Shown in pieces: positions 38,394-47,210 of a stretch of DNA of 64,000 bases. A model generated the notes under the pieces. That model worked only from the letters and a program-made list of their open reading frames with translations. It made no database searches and had not been told where the DNA came from. The stretch is from Halomonas sp. KG2. GTDB lineage: Bacteria; Pseudomonadota; Gammaproteobacteria; Pseudomonadales; Halomonadaceae. The position numbers and the translations under genes are program-made. Location of the stretch: the NCBI GenBank assembly GCA_030440445.1, contig CP098528.1, positions 2,170,001 to 2,234,000 on the forward strand, read 5' to 3'. Each line of letters opens with the position of its first letter. The stretch's first letter is position 1.

Positions 38394-39155
38394 TTATGCA
38401 CGTGGTGGTTGAGCGTCAAACTTCTGGCCACTAACCCCCGTGCTGTCTGGCCCCATAAGCCATAAGTAGGTAGGCATAATTTCTTCAGGGGTACGCAGCG
38501 TCAACGGATCTTCACCTGGGTAAGCAGTCCGGCGCATTTGGGTACGTGTTGCCCCTGGGTTTAACGTATTAACCCGCACAGTAGACTGGTTTTCAAGTTC
38601 GTCAGCAAGCACTTCCACAAAACCTTCAGTGGCGAACTTTGAAACCGAATATGCCCCCCAGTAGGCCCGGCCTTTTCGTCCAACGCTTGATGAGGTGAAG
38701 ACCACAGAAGCATCAGCTGACTGCTGAAGCAGTGGTAGCAACGCTTGGGTCATCCAAATAGGCCCATTGATATTGACCTGCATGACTTGTTCCCACAGCT
38801 CTGGATTGTACTGCTCAAAAGGCGTAATTCTGCCTAGCAAGCCAGCGTTATGCAGCAATCCATCTAAACGGCCAAACTCTTTGTCCAGCGTTTCAGCCAT
38901 ATCGTGAAAGTCTTTGAGCGTTGCGCCCTCAAAGTTGAGCGGAAAAATTGCAGGCTGTGGTCCGCCCTCTGCTTCAATTTCATCGTAGACACGCTCAAGC
39001 TTGGCTATCGTGCGGCCAAGCAGTATCACAGTTGCCCCATGGCGGGCGTAGGTAAGTGCAGCCGCACGTCCAATTCCATCACCCGCACCGGTTACCAACA
39101 CGACGCGGTTTTCCAAAAGATTGGACGCTGGTTGATAGTCGATTTTGCAGCTCAT
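38394..39155 (-). CDS. yciK: YciK-type short-chain oxidoreductase
   Basis: A 253-residue classical SDR. The NAD(P) motif is VLVTGAGDGIGRAAAL, the structural motif is LLHNAGLLGRI, and the catalytic Ser-Tyr-Lys lies in FTSSSVGRKGRAYWGAYSVS plus K. The C-terminal SGQKFDAQPPRA is typical of the YciK group. The physiological substrate is unknown. The ATG at 39155 follows AAGGA with eight-base spacing and is preferred over 39173. It lies 33 bases downstream of cpoB. Confidence 0.9.
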   Translation of the reverse strand: MSCKIDYQPASNLLENRVVLVTGAGDGIGRAAALTYARHGATVILLGRTIAKLERVYDEIEAEGGPQPAIFPLNFEGATLKDFHDMAETLDKEFGRLDGLLHNAGLLGRITPFEQYNPELWEQVMQVNINGPIWMTQALLPLLQQSADASVVFTSSSVGRKGRAYWGAYSVSKFATEGFVEVLADELENQSTVRVNTLNPGATRTQMRRTAYPGEDPLTLRTPEEIMPTYLWLMGPDSTGVSGQKFDAQPPRA

Positions 39156-39188
39156 GAGGTTTCCTTGATACAAAAATGTAAACAGACG

Positions 39189-39977
39189 TTATCCTGCAGA
39201 CTGACGTAAAAAGTCATTGGCAAGTCCTGCCGCGCTACTCTGCGGGTAATCATCACGTACTTGTTCGAGCAGTTCACGACTGCGTTCAGCCTCGCCCTGC
39301 CGTGCTTTTACTAATCCTAGCTTATAAAGCGCATCGGGGACTTTACTGCTGCCGCTGTACTGCTCAATAACACGGCTAAATGATTCATCAGCAGCGCTAA
39401 GTTCGCCTTCAGCAGCATAAAGTTCCCCCAGCCAGTAATAGCCGTTCGAGGTCAGACTGCTGTCGGGGTGATCAGTGACAAATGCTTTAAACGCATTGAT
39501 CGCATCTGCGAATTGACGTGCTTGAACGTGGGCAAACGCTGCTTGGTAGTCTGCCTGAGCGTCTTCACTGACGTTCCGCGCAGATGGTGCGTTGGCAACT
39601 TGCTCTGCCGCCTCGGGCTCCACTGCAGGCGTCGATTGTTCAATTTGGCTAGGACCGCTATTCATCAAACGATCTTCAATGTCCAGGTATTGTTGCTGTG
39701 ATTGCCGACGAAGCTGCTCTAACTGGTGTCGCAGTTCTTCAATTTGACCACGTAGCTGCTGGATCTCTGTCTGATGCTCTTGCACTTGGTTAAAGAGTAC
39801 CAAGTTACCACCCGATGCTTCCTGGCGTTGGGTTTGCTGATAAAAGCCAGACCCGCTTGATAAGTCTTGAACGAGGGGCTGTTGACCAAAGGCTGTCAAG
39901 GGCAATACGGACAGCGGGAGCACTATGGCTCCCGCACCGCACAGCCTCTCAAAATAACGTTTGAGACTGTGATTCAT
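39189..39977 (-). CDS. cpoB: Cell division coordinator CpoB (YbgF)
   Basis: A 262-residue periplasmic protein: signal peptide, an N-terminal trimerising coiled coil (about residues 60-110, QLRGQIEELRHQLEQLRRQ) and a C-terminal TPR domain (from DYQAAFAHVQARQFADAI on). CpoB links the Tol-Pal machine to PBP1B-driven septal wall synthesis. The ATG at 39977 follows TGGAG. It is the last gene of the tol-pal cluster, 84 bases after pal. Confidence 0.94.
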   Translation of the reverse strand: MNHSLKRYFERLCGAGAIVLPLSVLPLTAFGQQPLVQDLSSGSGFYQQTQRQEASGGNLVLFNQVQEHQTEIQQLRGQIEELRHQLEQLRRQSQQQYLDIEDRLMNSGPSQIEQSTPAVEPEAAEQVANAPSARNVSEDAQADYQAAFAHVQARQFADAINAFKAFVTDHPDSSLTSNGYYWLGELYAAEGELSAADESFSRVIEQYSGSSKVPDALYKLGLVKARQGEAERSRELLEQVRDDYPQSSAAGLANDFLRQSAG

Positions 39978-40061
39978 GATGACTCCAATCATTACTTAGT
40001 TAGCGTACCTAGCGCCTAATAGCGAGTACTTGATGTTGAGCACCTAGGTACGCCAATGCCA

Positions 40062-40607
40062 TCAGTAGTTAAAGACGACGCGACGGTTTTGAGAGTAGGC
40101 ACTTTCACCTTGGCCGCTAGCAGCCGGACGCTCTTCACCATAGCTCACGACGCTCATTTGCGAGGGAGACACGCCTTGAATATTTAAGAACCGCTTAACA
40201 GCTCCGGCACGACGCTCACCAAGGGCCATGTTGTATTCGCGAGTGCCACGCTCGTCGGTGTGGCCATGCAGAACAACTTGGGCGCTGGGATTAGCACGCA
40301 AATAGCGAGCATGAGCCATCACGACTGATTCGTAATCGCCCTTGATAGTGTCGCGGTCAAAGTCAAAATAGATAGTACGGACTTCTGGAATGCGTGAATC
40401 GGCTTGTTGACCAGCGCCTGCGCCAGAACCAGAGGTAGAGCCATACTGGCCACCAGTGCCAGCACCTGAGGTGCTAGTTCCTGTGCCACTGCCATCCTGG
40501 CTTCCATAAGAGTCACCGTCCTGGGTTCCGCCGGTGCTGGAACAGCCAGCGATTACTACGATAGATAACGCTACTGCCAATGAGCGAGCCAACGGTTTAA
40601 GTTGCAT
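40062..40607 (-). CDS. pal: Peptidoglycan-associated lipoprotein Pal
   Basis: A 181-residue outer-membrane lipoprotein with lipobox VVIAGC (acylation at C22). A low-complexity Gly/Ser/Thr linker (about residues 25-70) is followed by an OmpA-like peptidoglycan-binding domain (YFDFDRDTIKGDYESVV, HGHTDERGTREYNMALGERR). Pal anchors the outer membrane to peptidoglycan and is the TolB partner. AAGGAG precedes the ATG. The linker is longer than in E. coli Pal. Confidence 0.97.
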   Translation of the reverse strand: MQLKPLARSLAVALSIVVIAGCSSTGGTQDGDSYGSQDGSGTGTSTSGAGTGGQYGSTSGSGAGAGQQADSRIPEVRTIYFDFDRDTIKGDYESVVMAHARYLRANPSAQVVLHGHTDERGTREYNMALGERRAGAVKRFLNIQGVSPSQMSVVSYGEERPAASGQGESAYSQNRRVVFNY

Positions 40608-40653
40608 AATCAGACTCCTTGCCTGAAAACAAAAAATGTAAACTTTTCGTCAA

Positions 40654-41946
40654 TCAATTTAAAAAAGGTGACCACGCGGGATCGCGAACATCACCCTGCG
40701 CTGCGGGTAATCTAAATGACGAGCGGCCATCCGCTGAAACGGCACTTAACACCCCATTACTACCCTGTTGGGTAGCGAAGATTACCATGGTCCCGTTCGG
40801 CGCAACACTAGGAGATTCATCTCTTGTTGTTTCGCTTATTACAACAAGACGTCCTCCATCACGCTCCTGACGCGCAACTTGGTATCCACGGTTGGAGCGG
40901 TGAATTAAAAAGATTTGCTCCCCGTCAGGTGAATAGCGCGCGCGCGCATTATAGTTGCCGGTAAATGTAATGCGATTTGCTTCACCGCTACCTAGCAAGT
41001 ATTCATAAATCTGTGGTCCACCGCTACGGTCAGAGGTAAACAGCAGACTACGTCCATCGGGCGCCCAAGTTGGTTCGGTATCAATGCTACTGTTTTGAGT
41101 TATACGCTCCACTGAGCGATTACCGATGTCTAGGATGTAAATTTCTGGTTGTCCATCTTTGGACAGCGACATAGCGATTTTGCGGCCATCAGGTGACCAT
41201 GTAGGGGCACCATTAATACCGTCGAAAGAAGTTGCCTGTATCCGTTGCCCCGTTGAAACATCTTGAATATAGATAGCTGGACGCTCTGTTTCAAAGGATA
41301 CGTATGCCAGCTTCCGGCCATCGGGAGACCATGCAGGTGACATAATCGGCTGGTCGGAGGTAAGCACTTGTTGACTGTTACGTCCATCCGCATCGGCCAC
41401 ATACAGGCCAAATTGCATGTTATCGCCCAACCCTTGAGCGGTTACATAAGCAATTTTAGTTGAGAAAGCCCCCCGGATATCGGTAATTTCTTCAAAAATT
41501 TGATCGCTCATATAGTGAGCAGCACCACGCAAATCGTTCACATTTGCCGTGACCGTTTCGCCAATCATACGGCGCTGCCCACTGATATCCATTAACTCAA
41601 ACTGAATCTGGTAACCACTATTTGTCTGTTGCGCTCGGCCTACCACCAAATATCGAACATCAAGCGAACGCCAAGTGCCAAACTCAACGTCATCCGCCTG
41701 GCTTGGCCTATCAAACATGGCACTGCGTTCTAAGGGCGCAAAAAAGCCGCTGCGCTCAAGATCGTCCTGAATGATTTGAGCCACATCTTCAGGCAGGTTA
41801 TCGCCACCTGCAAAGGGAACGATACCAATCGGTAAAGCCTGGTCGCTCCCACGTGTTATTTCGATAGTCAGGTTTGCATTTGCAGTTGCATAGCTACTAA
41901 CGAATAGCAGCACGCAAAACAGCCACACTTTGCTTATGGTTTGCAT
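40654..41946 (-). CDS. tolB: Tol-Pal system beta-propeller protein TolB
   Basis: A 430-residue periplasmic protein with a signal peptide, an N-terminal alpha/beta domain to about residue 165 and a six-bladed propeller built of [16 protein letters not shown] repeats. It docks on Pal and TolA. Its ATG overlaps the tolA stop by one base (TGATG), indicating coupled translation. Confidence 0.97.
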   Translation of the reverse strand: MQTISKVWLFCVLLFVSSYATANANLTIEITRGSDQALPIGIVPFAGGDNLPEDVAQIIQDDLERSGFFAPLERSAMFDRPSQADDVEFGTWRSLDVRYLVVGRAQQTNSGYQIQFELMDISGQRRMIGETVTANVNDLRGAAHYMSDQIFEEITDIRGAFSTKIAYVTAQGLGDNMQFGLYVADADGRNSQQVLTSDQPIMSPAWSPDGRKLAYVSFETERPAIYIQDVSTGQRIQATSFDGINGAPTWSPDGRKIAMSLSKDGQPEIYILDIGNRSVERITQNSSIDTEPTWAPDGRSLLFTSDRSGGPQIYEYLLGSGEANRITFTGNYNARARYSPDGEQIFLIHRSNRGYQVARQERDGGRLVVISETTRDESPSVAPNGTMVIFATQQGSNGVLSAVSADGRSSFRLPAAQGDVRDPAWSPFLN

Positions 41947-43103
41947 CAGCGAACATCCCCCGGGGTAAATCGCAGATTAAATTGACGTAAGTTACGCTGC
42001 TGCTCTGCGGGCAAATCCCTCAGCTCGCTGAAAGGAGCAGCGTGTTCAACAGCCTGCATGGCAGACCGATCAAAGGCACTATCACCGCTGGATGTGGCGA
42101 TAGTGGTTAAAAGTACCTCTCCTGATGGGCCAAGCCTTACTTGAATCGTAGCACTCATTGCGTCACTGGCACCTGCTGGAATTAACCATGCTTGCTCTAC
42201 CGCTCGACGCACAATATTAATAAAACCATTCGCGGCTTGCTGCGCCTGCTGTGCGTTAGCAGCAGCCTGGGCTTCTCCCTCTAGCTGACGCTGCATGGCC
42301 GCCTCGGCTTCACGCTGGCGCTGGGCTTCTGCCTCAGCTTCCCGCTGGCGCTGGGCTTCTGCCTCGGCTTCACGCTGGCGCTGAGCTTCTGCCTCGGCTT
42401 CACGCTGGCGCTGAGCTTCTGCCTCGGCTTCCCGCTGGCGCTGAGCTTCTGCCTCGGCTTCCCGCTGGCGCTGAGCTTCTGCCTCAGCTTCCCGCTGGCG
42501 CTGGGCTTCTGCCTCGGCTTCCCGCTGGCGCTGAGCTTCTGCCTCGGCTTCCCGCTGGCGCTGAGCTTCTGCTTCGGCTTCCCGCTGGCGCTGAGCTTCT
42601 GCCTCGGCTTCACGTTGAGCCTCTTCTCTGGCTTGAGCCGCTTCTTCCTGCTGTTCAGCTAGGCGTTGTGCTTCTTCTTCTCGTCGCTGTGCCTCGGCTT
42701 CGGCTTGAGCTTGAGCTTCTTGCAGCTCGCGAGCTTGCTCTTCTGCTCGTGCTTGCGCTTCTTCTCTAGCAGCGGCCTCATCTGCCTGCTGCTGCAATGC
42801 TTCTTGCTCACTTGCATCAGGCTCAGGTGCTGGCTCAGCCTCATCGGGGTCGGTTGAACTATTGAGAGCTGCTTGTTGATCCGTTGTTTGCTGTGCTTGG
42901 TCAGTGAATGTTTCAGTACTGACGAAGGTCGCTTGCACAATAGAGGATGAGTCTGGCTCTGCCGTAGAACTTGGCAGACTAACCAAACTAAAAAGCACAA
43001 CTAATAGATGCACCGCAACCGCCAGGACGGTAGGCCAAGTATAGCCAACATCCTGTGGGTCACGGGGTGGTTTGATTGCCATTTGCGCGCTACGTTTAAC
43101 CAT
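41946..43103 (-). CDS. tolA: Cell envelope integrity protein TolA
   Basis: A 385-residue inner-membrane protein: cytoplasmic start, one membrane helix ([20 protein letters not shown]), an Ala/Gln/Glu/Arg-rich alpha-helical stalk, and a C-terminal TonB-like domain with STSSG-type core ([20 protein letters not shown]). The stalk contains ten copies of a 10-residue unit [10 protein letters not shown]. The ATG at 43103 overlaps the tolR end by eight bases and is preferred to the longer frame. TolA carries proton-motive energy from TolQR to TolB-Pal during division. Confidence 0.95.
   Translation of the reverse strand: MVKRSAQMAIKPPRDPQDVGYTWPTVLAVAVHLLVVLFSLVSLPSSTAEPDSSSIVQATFVSTETFTDQAQQTTDQQAALNSSTDPDEAEPAPEPDASEQEALQQQADEAAAREEAQARAEEQARELQEAQAQAEAEAQRREEEAQRLAEQQEEAAQAREEAQREAEAEAQRQREAEAEAQRQREAEAEAQRQREAEAEAQRQREAEAEAQRQREAEAEAQRQREAEAEAQRQREAEAEAQRQREAEAEAQRQREAEAEAQRQREAEAAMQRQLEGEAQAAANAQQAQQAANGFINIVRRAVEQAWLIPAGASDAMSATIQVRLGPSGEVLLTTIATSSGDSAFDRSAMQAVEHAAPFSELRDLPAEQQRNLRQFNLRFTPGDVR
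42301..42600. repeat. Ten tandem 30-bp repeats in the TolA stalk
   Basis: Ten consecutive 30-bp units (plus-strand form GCCTCGGCTTCACGCTGGCG plus ten bases) encode a repeated [10 protein letters not shown] decapeptide. Differences among units fall at wobble positions, for example CGT/CGG for Arg and GCC/GCT for Ala. The array is flanked by degenerate copies. Such arrays change copy number readily by slippage or recombination. Confidence 0.95.
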
Positions 43104-43533
43104 CTTGTGGCGGCTCAGATAATAGACCGACATTAGCGACACCCGAGCGTTGCAGTGTGCTCATCAATACGACTATTTGTCCGTAAGCAACGTTGCGATC
43201 GCCGCGAACCATGACAGGCGTTTCAGGTCGTCGCTGTAATATCGCTGTTACTCGCTCTGCCATTTGCTCAAGAGAGACAGCCGTTGAGTCTTCGCCAAGC
43301 GTGATGAAATAGCCTCCATCCTGATCGACAGAGATAATAATTGGATCGCTTTCGTCTTGGCTTTCGATAGGCTCTGATGTGACTTGAGGTAGATCGACTT
43401 GCACCCCTTGAGTGAGCATGGGTGCGGTGATCATAAAGATCACCAGCAAGACCAGCATGACGTCAATAAAGGGGACTACGTTGATTTCAGCCATCGGCTT
43501 TTTATTGCCGCTGCGATTAAACGGGCCTTGCAT
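43096..43533 (-). CDS. tolR: Tol-Pal system protein TolR
   Basis: A 145-residue ExbD/TolR protein. One N-terminal membrane helix carries the proton-relevant aspartate in NVVPFIDVMLVLLVIFMITA, and a periplasmic domain follows. With TolQ it forms the proton-driven motor energising TolA. It lies 11 bases after tolQ, and its last eight bases overlap tolA. Confidence 0.97.
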   Translation of the reverse strand: MQGPFNRSGNKKPMAEINVVPFIDVMLVLLVIFMITAPMLTQGVQVDLPQVTSEPIESQDESDPIIISVDQDGGYFITLGEDSTAVSLEQMAERVTAILQRRPETPVMVRGDRNVAYGQIVVLMSTLQRSGVANVGLLSEPPQDG

Positions 43534-43544
43534 AGCGTACTCCC

Positions 43545-44240
43545 TTAGCTAGCGCTGGACTTACTTTCACGACCTTGCAAATTACGGTGCAAGATAGCGT
43601 GAAATTCCTCGGCAAAGTCTTCATATTTGCCCAACAAACGAGCGGCATCATTCGATAGACGGTTATAGAAAATTACCGCGGGAATAGCTGCAAACAGGCC
43701 CATAGCCGTTGCAATTAACGCTTCAGCAATCCAAGGCGCAACGGTTGCCAATGTAGCTTGCTGGGTCATAGAAAGGGATTGGAAAGACCCCATAATCCCC
43801 CAGACTGTTCCGAACAAGCCAATGTAAGGGCTCGCGGATGCCACAGTGGCGAGAAATACAAGATGCTGCGTTAGGCGATCTTCTTCCCGAGACCAGGCGA
43901 CGCGCATACTCCGCTGCACACCTTCTAAGATTGTGTCGGGGTTGCGTGTTTTTGGCATTAAGCGATTAAATTCGCGAAAGCCTGCCTGGAAAATATGCTC
44001 TGCTCCATAACGTGGGTCGTCAGCAGGAATCTCTCGGTATAACTCGTTTAAATCGACACCCGACCAAAAGGATTCTTCAAATTGGTTGTATTCCTGTTTT
44101 GCCCTGCGCAGGGCAATGCTGCGTTGGAAAATAACCACCCATGAGAGGATTGACCCCACCACCAGCAGTAACATCACCAGTTGAACAACCGTACTGGCAC
44201 TCATTATCAAGTGGGGGATGGACATGGTGTTATCGTTCAC
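43545..44240 (-). CDS. tolQ: Tol-Pal system proton channel protein TolQ
   Basis: A MotA/TolQ/ExbB-family inner-membrane protein of about 231 residues with three membrane segments. It includes FLATVASASPYIGLFGTVWG and the conserved ALIATAMGLFAAIPAVIFYN. The start is uncertain. A GTG at 44240 has GAGGG five bases upstream; an ATG at 44225 (MSIPHLIMSASTVVQ) has no close ribosome binding site but matches common family starts. It is the first tol gene after ybgC, across a 170-base gap that may hold an extra promoter. Confidence 0.94.
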   Translation of the reverse strand: MNDNTMSIPHLIMSASTVVQLVMLLLVVGSILSWVVIFQRSIALRRAKQEYNQFEESFWSGVDLNELYREIPADDPRYGAEHIFQAGFREFNRLMPKTRNPDTILEGVQRSMRVAWSREEDRLTQHLVFLATVASASPYIGLFGTVWGIMGSFQSLSMTQQATLATVAPWIAEALIATAMGLFAAIPAVIFYNRLSNDAARLLGKYEDFAEEFHAILHRNLQGRESKSSAS

Positions 44241-44334
44241 AGTTACCCTCATCAAGCTATTAATGTCGGAATTTCCGAACAGTGGTGGTATATAAAGGCC
44301 ATGAAGTGCGCACGCTACATCGCGCTATCTACTC

Positions 44335-44366
44335 CATAGGTTTACACATGACATAGGTTTACACAT
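44335..44366. repeat. 15-bp direct repeat between ybgC and tolQ
   Basis: CATAGGTTTACACAT occurs at 44335-44349 and again at 44352-44366 (17-bp period). The pair lies about 95-130 bases upstream of tolQ and could be a protein-binding site or a slippage product. Confidence 0.6.
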
Positions 44367-44408
44367 ATCACAGATTTATGCGTGTTTTCGCTGTTCGCCA
44401 TAAACGAA

Positions 44409-44801
44409 TCAACCAAGCGCTTGCAATGTTTTTGGCCATGCTTTTGGCCGCATCTTATGCGCGCATAAGCAGGCTATCTCGACTGTAGCAGCGCATAAGA
44501 GTTCCTCATCTCGCTGCACTTGCTGCAAAAAAGTCATTCGGCATCGACCAACATTCTCAATATTTGTACTGACAATAAGTGAGTCATCCAAGCGTGCAGG
44601 CTTGCTGTAGTGACAGGCCAAGCGATATACCACTAGCTGGGTGCCATCGTCTAGCAAAGTTTGCTGATTAAGGCCTAGCGTACGTAACCATTCGCTGCGA
44701 GCGCGCTCCATAAACTTCAAGTAGTTAACGTAGTAGACAATTCCACCGGCGTCAGTATCTTCCATATAGACGCGCACCGGCATCGTGAACCCATTACTCA
44801 T
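44409..44801 (-). CDS. ybgC: Tol-Pal-associated acyl-CoA thioesterase YbgC
   Basis: A 130-residue hotdog-fold thioesterase. The active-site aspartate is in [20 protein letters not shown], the 4-hydroxybenzoyl-CoA thioesterase-like signature. YbgC hydrolyses acyl-CoA or acyl-ACP and is linked to phospholipid metabolism. Its ATG overlaps the ruvB stop by four bases, so it is coupled to ruvB upstream and followed by tolQ. Confidence 0.95.
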   Translation of the reverse strand: MSNGFTMPVRVYMEDTDAGGIVYYVNYLKFMERARSEWLRTLGLNQQTLLDDGTQLVVYRLACHYSKPARLDDSLIVSTNIENVGRCRMTFLQQVQRDEELLCAATVEIACLCAHKMRPKAWPKTLQALG

Positions 44802-45835
44802 GGGCGCCGCTCTCCTTCTGGATCAATAGCATGTTCGTGAGGCGTTTTGTTGAAGTGTAACCACGCTTGTCGCGTCACTACGCGCCCCCTTGGCGTGCGC
44901 ATCATTAATCCTTGCTGAATTAAGTAAGGTTCAATGACGTCTTCAATGGTACCGCGCTCTTCACTAATAGCGGCTGAGATTGAGTCAATTCCCACAGGAC
45001 CGCCATCAAACTTATCGATCATTGCCAACAAAAGGCGCCGATCCATATGATCCAGCCCATGGTGATCGACATTTAGCATGTTGAGTGCCGCATCGGCGAG
45101 AGTAACATCAACGATGCCATTGCCCTTTATTTCTGCATAGTCACGTACGCGGCGCAGCAGCCTATTGGCAATACGCGGGGTGCCTCGGGAGCGCTTGGCA
45201 ACCTCTATAGCACCTTCATGGCTCGTTTCAACACCTAGCAAGCAGGCTGAGCGAGTGACAATCTCAGTCAGCTCTTCAAGGTTATAAAACTCCAGGCGTT
45301 GCACAATGCCAAAGCGGTCACGTAATGGAGAGGTTAGTAAGCCTGCGCGCGTTGTCGCACCTACCAAGGTAAAGCGAGGCAAATCTAGTTTGATTGAGCG
45401 GGCAGCGGGTCCTTCACCGATCATAATATCCAGTTGGAAATCTTCCATTGCCGGATAAAGCACCTCTTCTACCACGGGTGACAGCCGGTGAATTTCATCA
45501 ATAAACAGCACATCACCTGGCTCTAGGTTGGTCAGCATGGCTGCTAAGTCACCTGCACGCTCAAGCACTGGGCCAGAAGTTGACTTCAGCCCTACCCCCA
45601 TCTCGGTAGCAATAATATTCGCAAGCGTTGTTTTACCAAGCCCTGGGGGCCCAAATACCAAGGTATGATCTAGGCTTTCCTGACGTAGCTTTGCGGCTCC
45701 CATGAAAATTTCAAGCTGCTCGCGTACTCGCGGTTGCCCAATATAATCCTTTAAATGTTTGGGACGAATAGCATGATCAATACGCCCTTCCCCTTGTTCG
45801 GGCTCAGCCGCGATTAATCGGTCATGTTCTAACAT
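44798..45835 (-). CDS. ruvB: Holliday junction helicase RuvB
   Basis: A 345-residue AAA+ motor that drives branch migration with RuvA. Walker A is [13 protein letters not shown], Walker B is [10 protein letters not shown], sensor 1 is LVGATTRAG, and the C-terminal winged helix includes [17 protein letters not shown]. It lies 42 bases after ruvA. Confidence 0.98.
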   Translation of the reverse strand: MLEHDRLIAAEPEQGEGRIDHAIRPKHLKDYIGQPRVREQLEIFMGAAKLRQESLDHTLVFGPPGLGKTTLANIIATEMGVGLKSTSGPVLERAGDLAAMLTNLEPGDVLFIDEIHRLSPVVEEVLYPAMEDFQLDIMIGEGPAARSIKLDLPRFTLVGATTRAGLLTSPLRDRFGIVQRLEFYNLEELTEIVTRSACLLGVETSHEGAIEVAKRSRGTPRIANRLLRRVRDYAEIKGNGIVDVTLADAALNMLNVDHHGLDHMDRRLLLAMIDKFDGGPVGIDSISAAISEERGTIEDVIEPYLIQQGLMMRTPRGRVVTRQAWLHFNKTPHEHAIDPEGERRP

Positions 45836-45877
45836 AAAGTGCGCACTATCAGTCGTTCCATGAAATAACCCACGTTG

Positions 45878-46486
45878 TTACCCCGTCATGCGTTTTGTCA
45901 GCGCGGCTTTAATAATCGCCTCTGTTGACTGCCTGGGATTAATGTCAGCCAGCATTTTTGAGGCTTCAGTAAGCTTATAGCCCAAGCTCACCAAGGCAGC
46001 TTCCGCATCTGCTAATGAGTCACGGGGAGCAGGTTCTCCATTCGCCGCTTCTAACGCGAGGGGCGCATCCGCCGCGTTTTCCCATTCAGGGAAACGGTCA
46101 CGCATTTCAATAATTAACCGCTCGGCGGTTTTTTTACCAACGCCCGGAAGCTTCGTCAGTGCTTTACTATCGTCGTCACGGACGCAGCGCATAAAGGCGG
46201 CTTCATCCATTCCGGAAAGGATGGCGAGTGCTAGCTTTGGCCCTACGCCGTTGACTTTGATGAGGGCACGAAACAGTGCGCGCTCTTGTTCGCGACCAAA
46301 GCCGTAAAGCAAATGGGCATCATCACGAATGGTAAGATGCGTATACATGGATACGCTCTCTCCTACGGCTGGAAGTGCCACTAGGGTATTCATAGAGGCT
46401 TCAAGCTCGTAACCGACACCATGCACATCAACCACAATCCAAGGGGGGTGCTTTTCTAACAAAAAACCATTAATACGACCGATCAT
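45878..46486 (-). CDS. ruvA: Holliday junction-binding protein RuvA
   Basis: A 202-residue RuvA that binds four-way junctions as a tetramer and recruits RuvB. It starts MIGRINGFLLEKHPPWIVVD. The two helix-hairpin-helix motifs are visible as LIKVNGVGPKLALAILSG and LTKLPGVGKKTAERLI, and the C-terminal RuvB-binding domain follows an Ala/Pro-rich linker. It lies 70 bases from ruvC across a region with a LexA-box candidate. Confidence 0.98.
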   Translation of the reverse strand: MIGRINGFLLEKHPPWIVVDVHGVGYELEASMNTLVALPAVGESVSMYTHLTIRDDAHLLYGFGREQERALFRALIKVNGVGPKLALAILSGMDEAAFMRCVRDDDSKALTKLPGVGKKTAERLIIEMRDRFPEWENAADAPLALEAANGEPAPRDSLADAEAALVSLGYKLTEASKMLADINPRQSTEAIIKAALTKRMTG

Positions 46487-46533
46487 GTGTATGCTCGCAA
46501 TAATAAAAAGCAGTCATTTACTATAAAGACACT

Positions 46534-46549
46534 CTGTACAAATGACCAG
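46534..46549 (-). promoter_or_regulatory. Candidate LexA (SOS) box upstream of ruvAB
   Basis: The minus strand reads CTGGTCATTTGTACAG, which has the CTG-N10-CAG framework of the proteobacterial LexA operator. It lies 48 bases upstream of the ruvA ATG, in the ruvC-ruvA gap. ruvAB is SOS-controlled in E. coli. The interior match is only partial. Confidence 0.5.
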
Positions 46550-46556
46550 TAAGCAG

Positions 46557-47108
46557 CTAAAGCCGCCACCGCCCTGTGCTGCGCCGACGACTGCCCTTAG
46601 AGGGGGCAGCAAGTAAGCCATGTCCTGCATACGCATGGGTAAGCGCGATAGCTAGCGCATCCGCGGCGTCAGCCTGCGGTGTTGAAGAGAGCTGTAGAAT
46701 AGCGGTGACCATATGCTGCACCTGGCTTTTCTCCGCGCCTCCCTGGCCAGTAACGGCTTGTTTGATCTGCCTTGCTGCGTATTCTGCAATGTTCAGACCG
46801 TGATTCGCGATGCAGACGAGAGCTGTGCCCCGTGCTTGTCCAAGCTTCAGTGCTGAATCGGGATTTTTAGCCATAAAGACTCGCTCTACGGCGACGGCAT
46901 CGGGCCGATGCAGCCCTACTACTTCGCTTAAACCTGCATAAATTTGCGCCAAACGCTGCTCTAAAGGGCCATCGGTCGTTCTAATGCAGCCACTGGCGAC
47001 ATAATGAGGCTTAACACCGATTAAATCGATGACCCCATAGCCCGTGATACGCGAACCTGGGTCGATACCCAAAATCCTAATCGCGGGAGCGGGCTGTTTT
47101 TCATCCAT
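46557..47108 (-). CDS. ruvC: Crossover junction endodeoxyribonuclease RuvC
   Basis: A 183-residue Holliday junction resolvase. Catalytic acidic residues are in [36 protein letters not shown] and [14 protein letters not shown]. The ATG at 47108 with AGGA nine bases upstream is preferred over the frame extending to 47150. The C-terminal tail is short and Arg-rich. Confidence 0.97.
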   Translation of the reverse strand: MDEKQPAPAIRILGIDPGSRITGYGVIDLIGVKPHYVASGCIRTTDGPLEQRLAQIYAGLSEVVGLHRPDAVAVERVFMAKNPDSALKLGQARGTALVCIANHGLNIAEYAARQIKQAVTGQGGAEKSQVQHMVTAILQLSSTPQADAADALAIALTHAYAGHGLLAAPSKGSRRRSTGRWRL

Positions 47109-47142
47109 GGCAGCTGTCCTATTGGTAGCGAGCGGTTCAAAC

Positions 47143-47169
47143 AAAAACACCGACGCCTAAACGTCGGTG
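47143..47169 (-). terminator. Rho-independent terminator after aspS
   Basis: CACCGACG (47148-47155) pairs with CGTCGGTG (47162-47169) around a six-base loop. On the minus strand the stem is followed by TTTTTG (A-run at 47143-47147). It lies between the aspS stop and the ruvC start, so ruvCAB probably has its own promoter or depends on readthrough. Confidence 0.75.
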
Positions 47170-47210
47170 CTGAACTACTTGTTACTGAATGACAAAGCAG
47201 TGCTGAGCGA

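Noticed and set aside
42301..42600. Regular short repeats that might be a CRISPR array
   Set aside because: Units are contiguous without unique spacers and lie in frame within tolA, encoding a periodic helix.
42281..42613. Open frame of 110 residues inside tolA with repeats of [10 protein letters not shown]
   Set aside because: It is an alternative frame of the same 30-bp repeat array, with no start signal or family.
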